This document shows, one piece after another, positions 17,529-26,549 of a stretch of 64,000 nt of DNA (position 1 is its first letter; each line of letters begins with the position of its first letter). The notes beneath the pieces are model-generated. The model worked only from the letters and a program-made list of their open reading frames with translations, had not been told where the DNA came from and did no database searches. This stretch comes from Cryomorphaceae bacterium (GTDB taxonomy: Bacteria > Bacteroidota > Bacteroidia > Flavobacteriales_D > Sanyastnellaceae). The stretch covers positions 1 to 64,000 of the forward strand of contig WGNM01000022.1 of NCBI GenBank assembly GCA_016124575.1. The letters are read 5' to 3'. The position numbers and the translations under genes are program-made.

Positions 17529-18660
17529 CGAACTTTCGTTCGAGGACCTTAAATTCCACCCTTCTATTCGCTGCTCGGCCTTCTGCCGTGGTATTGTCGG
17601 CAACTGGTTCGGTGCTTCCAAAGTAACCCAATTCCAATCGTGCGGGGTCTATACCTTGATCAACGAGATAGCGCCTAACGGTTTCAGCGCGGTTTTCAGA
17701 AAGTTCAACGTTGTAGCCTTCAACACCAATGACATCGGTATGTCCGTTAACTTGGACAAACATATACTTGTTCTTGCGCAGCAATGATGCGGCCTGATCG
17801 AGAAGCATCTTCGCTTCATCAGAGAGTATTGCTTCATCGAAATCGAACAATACAGATTCGATTTTGATTTCGTTGTAATCTGATAATTGCAGAGGTGGAT
17901 CGTGCACCTCGGATGCGATTTTATCGTTCAGACAACTGCAATCTTCGCGCGATTTCACCGCATGCACTTCAATGTTATCTAAGTACACATAGGCCCACGA
18001 ACTGGTTGAACTTCCGCCATCGAGGGCTGTGCGCATGAGGCGACTGCTGGTTTGGTCGGAGTTGAAATTTCCGATGGTTAGGTATTTCTCACCGCCTTGC
18101 GCAATGAACACATCCGAAAGTTTGACCCATGAGTCGTATTGATCGAGCATGTGAAGGCGTGGATTTCGAATTTGTGGACGTTCATCGATCAATCCTTCGC
18201 CAGATGCTTTCACTGCAGCTTGAGAGAATAGCACTCCCAGTCCATCAGTTACATACAAACAGTAGTCTGCGCATGACACCCAAAATTCGACACATACCAG
18301 CTCTCCTGGGGCCAATTTTCGCGATAATTCTGTTTGAAGGTATTCCCTATAATTCCGTTTCGACCCTGCAAAAGTCACCAGTCCCACATAACCTTGTCCT
18401 TCTAATGCGTCTTGACTCCCCACAAAATTGCATGGCACACCCGCGTTTTTGGAGCATTCGTTAAAATAGTCGGGCGTTGCGCGGTTGGGTTGGGTCCAAT
18501 ACTTTACGGTTTTGAGGGTTTGGGTATTAAAATCTGTCGGACAATACGTCTTTTCCTCGAAGCCCCCATTGCGCAGTAAATCTTGCGCAGGCAGGTGTAT
18601 CGAAAGCATCAAACCTATGGAAAGAAGCACGTGTTTCACAAACAAATTAACTCGAACCAT
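17515..18660 (-). CDS. OmpA-family protein with N-terminal lectin-like region (paralog 1)
   Basis: This is a 381-residue protein. The ATG at 18660 (MVRVNLFVKHVLLSIGLMLSIHLPAQ) gives a signal peptide. Residues ~20-240 resemble a carbohydrate-binding-like jelly roll (LLRNGGFEE, VCVEFWVS, YVYLDNIEV). The last ~110 residues are an OmpA peptidoglycan-binding domain (SVLFDFDEAIL ... VNGHTDVIG ... LSENRAETVRRYL ... RAANRRVEFKV). The likely place is the outer membrane, tethered to the cell wall. The neighbouring gene encodes a diverged copy with the same layout. Confidence 0.85.
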   Translation of the reverse strand: MVRVNLFVKHVLLSIGLMLSIHLPAQDLLRNGGFEEKTYCPTDFNTQTLKTVKYWTQPNRATPDYFNECSKNAGVPCNFVGSQDALEGQGYVGLVTFAGSKRNYREYLQTELSRKLAPGELVCVEFWVSCADYCLYVTDGLGVLFSQAAVKASGEGLIDERPQIRNPRLHMLDQYDSWVKLSDVFIAQGGEKYLTIGNFNSDQTSSRLMRTALDGGSSTSSWAYVYLDNIEVHAVKSREDCSCLNDKIASEVHDPPLQLSDYNEIKIESVLFDFDEAILSDEAKMLLDQAASLLRKNKYMFVQVNGHTDVIGVEGYNVELSENRAETVRRYLVDQGIDPARLELGYFGSTEPVADNTTAEGRAANRRVEFKVLERKFVIAN

Positions 18661-18684
18661 AAATAAATATTGGGCGCAGGTGCT

Positions 18685-18726
18685 AAAAAAAACATCCACC
18701 GTAGAATAGTGATTCTACGGTGGATG
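18685..18726 (-). terminator. Strong rho-independent terminator
   Basis: A perfect 15-bp stem (catccaccgtagaat/attctacggtggatg) with a 4-nt loop at 18693-18726 is followed on the minus strand by eight T residues. It ends the hemE-ompA-like transcript and separates it from the downstream paralog. Confidence 0.9.
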
Positions 18727-18744
18727 TAAAATATTGGTTTTGAA

Positions 18745-19920
18745 TTATTTCTTAACCTTAAACGTCACGCGACGGTTTTGAGCGCGGCTCAAATCAGTTG
18801 GACGCGTGTTAGCAGGATCGTTGTTTTCTTTTGAAACCACATTTAAACGGCTGGCATCAACGCCTTGCGCTTTCAAATAATCGGCGATGGCGTTTGCTCG
18901 CTGCTCACCCATATTTGCATAACGTGTGTTGATTTTTGCTTCATCGAACTCATCGTTATCGCAGTGACCTATAACATCTAGTTTCCAGGTAGGATTCGCT
19001 TTAAGGATCTCAACAATGCTGTTCAAAGTGAGTTCACCAGCTTGCGTGTATGTCTTCTTCAACGAAGCGAAATAAACCGCTGAAGTGCCAATGATTTCGT
19101 CGCCCTTTGCATTCTCGCTTAGCACGACCGATTGACCATAGATCAAATCTGGTGCACGTTCGGCGTCAGGAGAACAAGAGCATTGAGATTTGGCTTCTAC
19201 TGCCACAACGCGGACATCATCAACGAAGTAGTAGGCATGATAAGCAGGAGTTCCCACTACATCTTTCGGCTTCTTGGTTTTTTCGATTTTCAAATCGGCA
19301 TCGGCCCCAAAGCAACCGATTATAACGTATTGTTCGCGACCGCTTCCGATAACAGTTCCACAAACGGTTTCCCAACCTTCCATGCCGATTAAAGCTTTGT
19401 TGCCTTGATCTTTTATGGTAATAGAGTTCAGGTCTTTAACGATAGAACCCGTGTTTGGCTGAACGATCTTGCGATCAGAAATTACGGCTCCAACGTAGTT
19501 CACTCCAAATTTTGAGAGATCTGCCAAACTGATTTTGAACTGCACGCAGTACATCTGGTCTTTCTCAAGTGGTTCTGTAAGTTGAACAGCGAGGTATGAA
19601 CGAGTCGACTTCTTATCGGTGGTATACGCTCTAAATCCAGCATATAAATCACCAGATGCGGCATCTTGTTTTCCGAAGCTGTTTACTGGAATCGATACTT
19701 TTTCTGACTTGATACCTCCAGCAAACAAGTCTGCAGGAGCTTTGGTGGCAGTGTACCAACCTTCACATAAATCCTGCAGCATGCCTGGATTTTTAAGCGT
19801 TTTGGTCTGCGCATTTTCAAAATCCCCGTTTGGAACAAGGTTTTTTTCTTCGTCTTGCGCCAAAACTGGGCTCACTAAGAAAAATGCTAAAGCAATGATG
19901 ACTAATTTATTCATATTCAT
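18745..19920 (-). CDS. OmpA-family protein (paralog 2)
   Basis: This 391-residue protein has a signal peptide (MNMNKLVIIALAFFLVSPVLAQ). Its N-terminal region is parallel to the downstream paralog (LVPNGDFEN, MYCVQFKISLADL, YYFVDDVRV). Its C-terminal domain is OmpA-like (AVYFASLKKTYTQ ... LDVIGHCDND ... MGEQRANAIADYLKAQGV ... RAQNRRVTFKV). The ATG at 19920 overlaps the hemE stop as ATGA, so the two are co-transcribed. The aspartate/arginine pair that binds peptidoglycan appears retained (CDND; R of QNRR). Confidence 0.85.
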   Translation of the reverse strand: MNMNKLVIIALAFFLVSPVLAQDEEKNLVPNGDFENAQTKTLKNPGMLQDLCEGWYTATKAPADLFAGGIKSEKVSIPVNSFGKQDAASGDLYAGFRAYTTDKKSTRSYLAVQLTEPLEKDQMYCVQFKISLADLSKFGVNYVGAVISDRKIVQPNTGSIVKDLNSITIKDQGNKALIGMEGWETVCGTVIGSGREQYVIIGCFGADADLKIEKTKKPKDVVGTPAYHAYYFVDDVRVVAVEAKSQCSCSPDAERAPDLIYGQSVVLSENAKGDEIIGTSAVYFASLKKTYTQAGELTLNSIVEILKANPTWKLDVIGHCDNDEFDEAKINTRYANMGEQRANAIADYLKAQGVDASRLNVVSKENNDPANTRPTDLSRAQNRRVTFKVKK

Positions 19921-20948
19921 TTCGGTTGGTAATCTTTAACGGTTTCAATAAAAACTTTCACGTTCTCAGGGTCAGTATCGGGGTAAACTCCGTGGCCTAA
20001 GTTAGCAATATGTGGTTGACCATCAAAACGATCTAGCATAGAACGTGTTTGACGTCGGATTTCATCTTTCGAAGCGTACAGTACACTTGGGTCGAGGTTT
20101 CCTTGCAGCGTCATGTTTTTACCAACAACTTCGCGGGCGCGCCGCGGATCGACGGTCCAATCTAGACCGATGGTTTGACAAGGCAAAGTCGCCAAAGAAT
20201 CCAGGAAATGTCCACCACCTTTTGCAAACACCGTTACCGGCACTTCCGTTATGGCTTCACATATTTTCCTTAGTCCTTCCAAAGCAAACTGATCGTATAA
20301 TTCTTTACTTAAAACTCCTGCCCAGCTATCGAATACTTGAATCAGGTCGGCGCCTGCAGCTACTTGAGCTTTCAAATATCGGATTGTGGATTCGGTGATC
20401 GCATCAAGCAAGGTTCGTGCCATTGCAGGATCTTGCCACAGATGTTTCCGCGCCAGCGACCATTCTTTCGACCCTTTCCCTTCGGTCATGTAACAGAAGA
20501 TTGTCCATGGCGCACCGGCAAACCCGATCAACGGCACGCGTCCGCCCAGTTCTCTCTTGGTCATACGAATGGCATCGAGCACATAGCCTAGATCTTCTTC
20601 CGGGTTAGCGATATGCAATCTTTCCAAATCAGCACTTGAGCGAATTGTTTCAGGAAAAATGGGACCTGTTTTTTCTATCAATTCATAAGGCAGGCCCATG
20701 GCTTCGGGCACCACGAGGATATCAGAAAAGATGATAGCAGCATCAACACCCAGCAAATCAACGGGTTGAATGGTCACCTCACAAGCTCTTTCAGGCGTTT
20801 TGACCAACTCTTTAAAACCGCTCAATCCTGCGCGAACTGCGCGGTATTCAGGCAAGATTCTTCCGGCCTGACGCATGAGCCAAACGGGCGTTCTCTCGAC
20901 AGACTCACCTCGGGCTGCGCGCAGCAGCAAATCATTCTGTAAATTCAT
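19917..20948 (-). CDS. hemE: Uroporphyrinogen decarboxylase
   Basis: HemE converts uroporphyrinogen III to coproporphyrinogen III in haem synthesis. Both signatures are present: TPVWLMRQAGRILPEYR near the N-terminus, with the substrate-binding Arg residues, and GFAGAPWTIFCYMTEG in the middle. The active-site Asp lies in FSDILVVPEAMG. I choose ATG 20948 (MNLQNDLLLRAARG, 343 residues) over 20957 because a TACCTTTG box lies at 20955-20962. It leads an operon with the OmpA-family gene. Confidence 0.95.
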   Translation of the reverse strand: MNLQNDLLLRAARGESVERTPVWLMRQAGRILPEYRAVRAGLSGFKELVKTPERACEVTIQPVDLLGVDAAIIFSDILVVPEAMGLPYELIEKTGPIFPETIRSSADLERLHIANPEEDLGYVLDAIRMTKRELGGRVPLIGFAGAPWTIFCYMTEGKGSKEWSLARKHLWQDPAMARTLLDAITESTIRYLKAQVAAGADLIQVFDSWAGVLSKELYDQFALEGLRKICEAITEVPVTVFAKGGGHFLDSLATLPCQTIGLDWTVDPRRAREVVGKNMTLQGNLDPSVLYASKDEIRRQTRSMLDRFDGQPHIANLGHGVYPDTDPENVKVFIETVKDYQPK

Positions 20949-20954
20949 GGACGG

Positions 20955-20962
20955 CAAAGGTA
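20955..20962 (-). promoter_or_regulatory. Promoter -7 box of hemE (TACCTTTG)
   Basis: Exact TAnnTTTG match ending 6 nt before the hemE ATG, leaving almost no room for a leader. Confidence 0.6.
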
Positions 20963-20968
20963 GTAATA

Positions 20969-22006
20969 TCAGTGCAAGAGATTAAAGACAAGTTCTCTTA
21001 GCAAATTCCCTTCGGAGATGGAGGCGTTGTCGATACCCTTCGCTTTGCGATCTGTTAAGCGCAACAAATCAAATGCTTTCGAAACTTTATCGGGTGGAAA
21101 ATTTGCCCCTGCAGCTTTCAATTCGGCTACGGCGGGGTATGGCAAACGAAGCGACGACATGATGCCACGTTCGCTTTTATCTGGTAAGTCATGGTAGGCC
21201 AGCAAGCGCAGAAAATAAGACGCTAACACAGCGGTTACCATGTTGATGTTATGCTCTTTCGGATTGGCTTCGAAATAGTTGACAATGCGGTTTGCCTTTA
21301 AGATATCTCTCAGAGCCAAAGCCTGTTGCAGCTCGAAGATGTTATAATCTTTACTGATACCGATGTATTTTTCAATGGCATCGTTGGTGATCATGTTCCC
21401 TTTGCCAAGTGTTACCTCAAGCTTTTGAAGGGCATTGGTAAGCTTCGATAAATTGCTTCCCAGGTATTCTGCCAGCAGTTGGGTAGATTCTGCCGTGATG
21501 TTCATACCGAGTTCTTTGACGTATGCATTGATCCAATCAATCAATGCATTGCCTTCAATTGTTTCCGATTGAAAAACAACACCCGCTGCTTCTATTCCTT
21601 TGTAGATGCGGGTATTTGAAGCTACAGTACCGTATTTATAGGCCAAAACCAATACGGTGGTGAGTTGCGGACTTTGCGTGTACTTGAGAAAATATTCACG
21701 GTCGTTTTCTCTCTTCCACCCGGCAAGGTCTTGTGCCTCTTTCACGATGACCACTTGCTTCTCGGCCATCATCGGATATCGTTGAGATGCACTTACAATT
21801 TGGTCGAAGCTGGAATCGCGACCGTAGAGCACGGTTAGATTGAAATCTTTCTCATGAGGTTCAAGAAGGGTATCTTCTATTTTATCGACCAATTCATCGA
21901 TGAACCAAGGTTCGGCACCTTGGAGCAGCAAGATAGGCGGAACATCTTTTTGTTTGATGTTCTTCAACAGATCTTGAAACGATATACCTTTTTCTTTCTT
22001 AGCCAC
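20969..22006 (-). CDS. holA: DNA polymerase III subunit delta
   Basis: This clamp-loader subunit opens the sliding clamp. The 345-residue length, the N-terminal PPILLLQGAEPWFIDELVDKIE (start of the AAA-like domain I), the KQVVIVKEAQDL segment and the helical C-terminal domain (LLAYHDLPDKS, NLLRELVFNLL) all match HolA. It follows the AMP nucleosidase gene with a 3-nt gap and the same direction, so it is part of that operon. Confidence 0.9.
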   Translation of the reverse strand: MAKKEKGISFQDLLKNIKQKDVPPILLLQGAEPWFIDELVDKIEDTLLEPHEKDFNLTVLYGRDSSFDQIVSASQRYPMMAEKQVVIVKEAQDLAGWKRENDREYFLKYTQSPQLTTVLVLAYKYGTVASNTRIYKGIEAAGVVFQSETIEGNALIDWINAYVKELGMNITAESTQLLAEYLGSNLSKLTNALQKLEVTLGKGNMITNDAIEKYIGISKDYNIFELQQALALRDILKANRIVNYFEANPKEHNINMVTAVLASYFLRLLAYHDLPDKSERGIMSSLRLPYPAVAELKAAGANFPPDKVSKAFDLLRLTDRKAKGIDNASISEGNLLRELVFNLLH

Positions 22007-22009
22007 GGT

Positions 22010-22783
22010 TTATTCCCATCGAAGGTGACGTATTGAACGTCCCTCATTCATCAATTCCTCCAGCGCATCGATTCCGATTCGCAAGTGCAAATCAACAAAA
22101 TTCTCAGTGACTTTCTGATCACTGGCATCTGTTTTAACTCCGTCGGGAACCATCGGTTGATCGCTGACCAGCAGCAGAGCGCCTATTGGAATTTTATTTG
22201 CGAAACCGACAGAAAACAACGTTGCTGTTTCCATATCGATGGCCATGACGCGAATTTTTCTCAAATACTCTTTGAAATCGAGGTCATGCTCCCATACCCG
22301 GCGGTTTGTGGTGTAAACAGTTCCGGTCCAATAATCGCAATTTTTGTCGCGAACAGTCGACGATATCGCACGTTGCAGGGCGAAGCTAGGAAGGGCGGGC
22401 ACCTCAGGTGGGAAATAATCATTCGAAGCTCCTTCACCTCGAATACCCGCCAATGGCAAAACCAAATCTCCCAGTTTATTCTTCTTTTTTAGTCCGCCAC
22501 ACTTCCCCAAGAAAACAACCGCCTTGGGATTGATGGCTGATAAAAGATCCATGATGGTAGCGGCATTTGCGCTTCCCATTCCGAAATTGATGATGGTGAT
22601 ATTGTGTGCTGTTGAGTTGGGCATCGACTTCCCGGTGCCTCTTACTTCAGATTGCATCCACTCAGCGAATTTCAAAACGTAGTTCGAAAAATTGGTGAGG
22701 ATGATGTATTGTCCGAAATCGGCAAGCTCTGTCCCCGTATATCTCGGCAGCCAATTTGCAACTATTTCACTCTTTGATTCCAT
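22010..22783 (-). CDS. amn: AMP nucleosidase
   Basis: This enzyme splits AMP into adenine and ribose 5-phosphate. It is the short Bacteroidota form (257 residues) that consists of the phosphorylase/MTAN-like catalytic domain only. Motifs: NFGMGSANAATIMDLLSAI (nucleotide-phosphate pocket), FLGKCGGLKKK, and AIDMETATLFSVGFANKIPIGALLLVSD, with the catalytic Asp near the end. ATG 22783 (MESKSEIVANW) is chosen because the open upstream extension overlaps the divergent gene's promoter. Confidence 0.85.
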   Translation of the reverse strand: MESKSEIVANWLPRYTGTELADFGQYIILTNFSNYVLKFAEWMQSEVRGTGKSMPNSTAHNITIINFGMGSANAATIMDLLSAINPKAVVFLGKCGGLKKKNKLGDLVLPLAGIRGEGASNDYFPPEVPALPSFALQRAISSTVRDKNCDYWTGTVYTTNRRVWEHDLDFKEYLRKIRVMAIDMETATLFSVGFANKIPIGALLLVSDQPMVPDGVKTDASDQKVTENFVDLHLRIGIDALEELMNEGRSIRHLRWE

Positions 22784-22806
22784 ATGCTTGATTTGAAGTA
22801 CTTTTG
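22773..22806 (+). promoter_or_regulatory. Promoter, TTTG (-33) and TACTTTTG (-7)
   Basis: TTTG at 22773-22776 and TACTTTTG at 22799-22806 are separated by 22 nt, matching the Bacteroidota two-part consensus. The -7 box ends 4 nt before the ATG at 22811. The region overlaps the 5' end of the divergent AMP nucleosidase gene. Confidence 0.6.
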
Positions 22807-22810
22807 CGCC

Positions 22811-23254
22811 ATGAAGGAATTGAACCTTCCAACATACGCATTCAAACTTACGCGCACTGAAGATCAAACGCAAATATTTGATGAAGTAAGGCGTAAATGG
22901 GTTGTGCTCACTCCCGAAGAGTGGGTGCGGCAGCACGTGCTCATTTATTTGCGAGATAGCTTGGGATATCCAGGTGGACTCTTGCAGGTTGAAGGTTCTT
23001 TGAAATTGAATGGCATGAAGCGCAGGGCGGATGTTGTGGCCTACGATAGATCCGGAAAACCGTTTTTATTGATTGAATGTAAGGCTCCTGAAGTGGCTTT
23101 GAGTCAAAAAGTGCTTGACCAAGCAGCTCGTTATCATCTTGTACTTGGTGTCCCATACATATTGATTACCAACGGATTAGAGCATTTTTGCATCGACACC
23201 ACCAGCGAAGGTCGTCCACAATACTTGCATTCTATACCTGTTTTCCCAACATGA
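22811..23254 (+). CDS. HsdR N-terminal-like (PD-(D/E)XK) nuclease-domain protein
   Basis: This 147-residue single-domain protein resembles the N-terminal nuclease domain of type I restriction HsdR subunits (HSDR_N_2). The PD-(D/E)XK core is visible: RADVVAYD followed by FLLIECKAPE (residues ~70-97), then VLGVPYILITNGLEHFCID. No helicase, HsdM or HsdS gene is adjacent, and the context is holA/AMP nucleosidase. Thus it is not a working restriction system; a small housekeeping DNA-processing role is possible. Start: ATG 22811, 4 nt after a promoter box. Confidence 0.85.
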   Translation: MKELNLPTYAFKLTRTEDQTQIFDEVRRKWVVLTPEEWVRQHVLIYLRDSLGYPGGLLQVEGSLKLNGMKRRADVVAYDRSGKPFLLIECKAPEVALSQKVLDQAARYHLVLGVPYILITNGLEHFCIDTTSEGRPQYLHSIPVFPT

Positions 23255-23259
23255 TGGCA

Positions 23260-23287
23260 TTTGAACGCGCGCAAAAATGTACTTTTG
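23260..23287 (+). promoter_or_regulatory. Promoter, TTTG and TACTTTTG boxes
   Basis: TTTG at 23260-23263 and TACTTTTG at 23280-23287 lie 16 nt apart, 13 nt before the ATG at 23301. Confidence 0.5.
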
Positions 23288-23300
23288 CACCCATTCAAAA

Positions 23301-23792
23301 ATGAACATGGAACTTAAGAACATTTTAACCATTAGCGGAAAATCGGGATTGTTCAAGCTCGTGAGCTCTACCGGCGGTAAGATCATCGTTGAATCTTTGA
23401 TCGATAGTAAGAAACAACCGGTAAGTGCTACTGCGAAAATCAGCAGCCTAGAAGACATTGCCATCTTCACCATGGAAGAAGACGTGCCTTTGGCAAAGGT
23501 TTTTGAAATGATGAAGGCGAAAACAGGTGGCGAAGCGGCTCCAGACCCAAAGTCGGCACCAGCTATTTTGCGCTCATTTGTATCGGAAATACTTCCTGAT
23601 CTTGACCACGATCGTGTGTATGATTCAGACTTGAAGAAGCTATTTACTTGGTACAATCAATTGCTTACCAGTGGATTGCTTCCAGAGCCAGAAAAAGCCG
23701 AAAAGCCGAAAAAAGCCAGCAAGAAAAAAGCTGTTGAAGCAGAAGTAAAAACAGAAGCTGAAGACGCAACAGAAGAAAAAGAAGGCGAATGA
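23301..23792 (+). CDS. DUF5606 family protein
   Basis: This 163-residue cytoplasmic protein has an N-terminal conserved domain (ELKNILTISGKSGLFKLVSSTGGKIIVESL) typical of the Bacteroidota DUF5606 family. A Lys/Glu/Ala-rich disordered tail follows from about residue 125 (KAEKPKKASKKKAVEAE). Function is unknown. Start ATG 23301 (or 23307). Its stop overlaps the ATG of the M3 peptidase gene by 4 nt, so the two are one transcription unit. Confidence 0.85.
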   Translation: MNMELKNILTISGKSGLFKLVSSTGGKIIVESLIDSKKQPVSATAKISSLEDIAIFTMEEDVPLAKVFEMMKAKTGGEAAPDPKSAPAILRSFVSEILPDLDHDRVYDSDLKKLFTWYNQLLTSGLLPEPEKAEKPKKASKKKAVEAEVKTEAEDATEEKEGE

Positions 23793-25504
23793 TTCTGAAG
23801 CCATCGAAAGCAAAGCGTACGTTCATTCCTGAATCTCTTGTGATTTCGGGATGGTTGGATTTGGAGCCATTTGTAACTGCCTTATTGGACAGAGAGATTG
23901 CTCATAAAGACGCCTACTTTTCGTGGCTAAAAGACATATCAGAACTCGAAGCTGCTATTGAAGAAGATTCTGCTTGGCGATATATCCGCATGACCATCGA
24001 CACAACCGATGAGCAAGCGAAACAGGCATACATGACCTTCGTTGGTGAAATCCAACCGAAATTGGCCGTGGTGACGGATCAGCTGAATCGAAAAATCGCT
24101 GGCAGTGCGTTTGCCGATGACAGCGCAGACAAATCATTTTTCATCTATTTCAGAGGGATACGGAATGAGATAAATCTTTTTCGAGAAGCGAATATTCAAT
24201 TGAATACCGAGCTTCAAGAACTATCTCAAGAGTACAGCACGGTGAATGGCAGCATGTCTGTTACCATCGACGGTGAAGAAATCACCATGCAGAAAGCGGG
24301 CGCCAAGTTGCAACTTCCAGACAGAGCCGCACGGGAGCGTACTTTTCGTGCGATTCATGAGGTACGACTAGCGAATCGGGATGTACTGGATGACCTTTTC
24401 GATAAGATGGTCGCCAAGCGTCATCAAGTGGCATTGAATGCTGGCTTTGAGAACTTCAGAGATTACAAATTCGCTGCACTCGGTCGATTCGACTACACCG
24501 CTGCCGATTGCGAAGCCTTTCATGCAAGCATCGAGAAAGCCATTGTTCCCATTGCCAAAGAAATTCTAAGCCAGCGAAAAGCAGCCATGAAGGTGGATGT
24601 CCTTCGTCCGTGGGATTTGGCTTGCGACATCTACGGCAGACCTCCTTTAAAACCTTTTGAAGGCGGAGAAGAGCTGCTTGAAAAGAGCATTTCACTTTTT
24701 GGTAAGATAGATTCCTTCTTTGGCAATTGCTTGCAGTGGATGAAAGAGTTGGAGTATGTAGATCTCGACTCGAAGGCTGGAAAAGCGCCTGGAGGGTACA
24801 ACTATCCGCTTTATGAGTCGGGTGTGCCATTCATATTCATGAACGCCGTGGGAACGCCCCGCGATATGGTGACCATGATGCACGAAGGTGGACACGCAGT
24901 GCACAGTATACTTTGTCACCCGCTTCCCTTAACATCTTTCAAAGGTTGTCCGTCTGAAGTGGCTGAACTTGCCTCCATGAGCATGGAGTTGATCAGCCTC
25001 GACCATTGGGACGTTTTTTATACCGATGCCGATGATTTGAAGCGGGCGAAGGTTGAGCACCTCGAAGACATCCTCACCATGCTCCCGTGGATTGCCATGG
25101 TTGATGCTTTTCAACATTGGGTGTACACCAACCCTGCGCATACAAGAGATGAACGCACCGCTGCCTGGCATGCGTTGGAAAAGCGTTTTGGTGTCGATTT
25201 GGTTGATTGGACAGGTTTTGAAGACGGAAGAGACAGCAGATGGCAGCGTCAGTTGCACATTTTTGAGGTCCCGTTTTACTACATCGAATATGGCATGGCC
25301 CAGCTTGGCGCTTTAGCCGTATGGAAAAACCATTGTGAGCAACCTGAAACAGCCATCCAACAGTACAAAGATGCTTTGTCGCTGGGTTATACGCGTTCAA
25401 TCGGCGAGATATACAACACCGCGGGTATCCGTTTCGACTTTTCTGAAACCTACATTTTGGATTTGGCAAAATTTGTCCAAAGTCAACTGGCCAAGCTGCA
25501 CTAA
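23789..25504 (+). CDS. M3 family oligoendopeptidase
   Basis: This 571-residue cytoplasmic zinc peptidase is of the PepF/thimet type. The zinc motif is TMMHEGGHAVHSILC (HExxH, residues ~365-379), followed about 25 residues later by the third ligand Glu in SEVAELASMSMELISLDHW. The C-terminal YIEYGMAQLGALAVW completes the family pattern. It cleaves short peptides and so takes part in peptide recycling. It is translationally coupled to the DUF5606 gene and overlaps the convergent next gene by 4 nt. Confidence 0.9.
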   Translation: MILKPSKAKRTFIPESLVISGWLDLEPFVTALLDREIAHKDAYFSWLKDISELEAAIEEDSAWRYIRMTIDTTDEQAKQAYMTFVGEIQPKLAVVTDQLNRKIAGSAFADDSADKSFFIYFRGIRNEINLFREANIQLNTELQELSQEYSTVNGSMSVTIDGEEITMQKAGAKLQLPDRAARERTFRAIHEVRLANRDVLDDLFDKMVAKRHQVALNAGFENFRDYKFAALGRFDYTAADCEAFHASIEKAIVPIAKEILSQRKAAMKVDVLRPWDLACDIYGRPPLKPFEGGEELLEKSISLFGKIDSFFGNCLQWMKELEYVDLDSKAGKAPGGYNYPLYESGVPFIFMNAVGTPRDMVTMMHEGGHAVHSILCHPLPLTSFKGCPSEVAELASMSMELISLDHWDVFYTDADDLKRAKVEHLEDILTMLPWIAMVDAFQHWVYTNPAHTRDERTAAWHALEKRFGVDLVDWTGFEDGRDSRWQRQLHIFEVPFYYIEYGMAQLGALAVWKNHCEQPETAIQQYKDALSLGYTRSIGEIYNTAGIRFDFSETYILDLAKFVQSQLAKLH

Positions 25505-26469
25505 CTTTTCCCTGCTGCCCTCCTCAGGCGATCCATCACCGCGGCACCAAGTCCTGCATCACTTATTTCCTCTACCACTATTATTTCAATACCCTCTGAA
25601 TCGCAAATGCGCAGTGCGTTAAAAATTTCGCGCGCATAGTCTTCAGCAGTGGTTAGTTTAAACACTTTTTTGGCGCCTTGCGGCGGATGCGATCCTATCC
25701 AAGCGACCTTTTTCATTTCCAAAACGGCAGTGTCAAAATCACAGGGTTCGTTGATGATTATCACCTCTGCATTCGGACAATAATGGCGATAGCGGGTACC
25801 TGGTGAGTGCTTCGAAATATCAGCCGTTGCGCTTCCAAGAGCACCAATAACCGATTCAATTTGATCGCGGGTTACAGCACCGGGACGAAGGATAGCAGGT
25901 TTTTCTTGCGTTAGATCAAGGACAGTGCTTTCTACACCAATGGTGCAAGGACCGGCATTTACAATTGCCGCGATTCGACCTGTAAGATCTTCTGCCACAT
26001 GCTGCGCATTCGTCGGACTTGGTTTTCCGCTCGTGTTGGCGCTAGGAGCTGCAATAGGGACACCCGCTTTGCGGATAATCTCCAGCGCAATTTTATGATT
26101 CGGCATCCGCACAGCCACGGTGTCTAACCCACCCGTCGACGTCGGCGGAACCACCTCTTTCTTCGGTAGCACCAGCGTGAGCGAGCCCGGCCAAAAAGCC
26201 GACATGAGCGCCTCAAGCATGGGGTGGTTCGTTTCAGCGATCATTTCGAGCTGCGCACGATCGGAAATGTGCAAGATCAAAGGATTATCTGACGGACGGC
26301 CCTTCGCGGTATAGATCTTACCTGTTGCAGAAGGATTCAAACCATCAGCCCCCAGGCCGTAAACCGTTTCGGTAGGAATGGCAACCACCTCACCAAGCCG
26401 AATCAAGGCTGCAGCCCTTTCTATGCTTCCCGATAAATCATCATTGCAGCTAAGGAGCTCCGTTTTCAT
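25501..26469 (-). CDS. L-threonylcarbamoyladenylate synthase (Sua5 type)
   Basis: Makes threonylcarbamoyl-AMP for the t6A37 modification of ANN-decoding tRNAs. Residues ~15-205 are the YrdC/Sua5 domain (VVAIPTETVYGLGADGLNP; KGRPSDNPLILH; RMPNHKIALEII; APSANTSGKPSPT; ESTVLDLTQEKPAILRPGAVT). The C-terminal Sua5 domain (SPGTRYRHYCPNAEVIII) makes this the long form of 322 residues rather than the short TsaC. Confidence 0.92.
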   Translation of the reverse strand: MKTELLSCNDDLSGSIERAAALIRLGEVVAIPTETVYGLGADGLNPSATGKIYTAKGRPSDNPLILHISDRAQLEMIAETNHPMLEALMSAFWPGSLTLVLPKKEVVPPTSTGGLDTVAVRMPNHKIALEIIRKAGVPIAAPSANTSGKPSPTNAQHVAEDLTGRIAAIVNAGPCTIGVESTVLDLTQEKPAILRPGAVTRDQIESVIGALGSATADISKHSPGTRYRHYCPNAEVIIINEPCDFDTAVLEMKKVAWIGSHPPQGAKKVFKLTTAEDYAREIFNALRICDSEGIEIIVVEEISDAGLGAAVMDRLRRAAGKS

Positions 26470-26473
26470 ATCA

Positions 26474-26481
26474 CAAAGTTA
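26474..26481 (-). promoter_or_regulatory. Promoter -7 box (TAACTTTG)
   Basis: Exact TAnnTTTG match ending 4 nt before the ATG at 26469; points to a leaderless transcript. Confidence 0.6.
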
Positions 26482-26549
26482 AGTCGATATACGCGAATAT
26501 CGATGGTACGGAATAGTTCAACATCCGCGCAGCGAAGAAAAGGAACAAA

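Noticed and set aside
22811-23254. A type I restriction system
   Set aside because: Only the HsdR N-terminal nuclease domain is present; no helicase, methylase or specificity gene is found.
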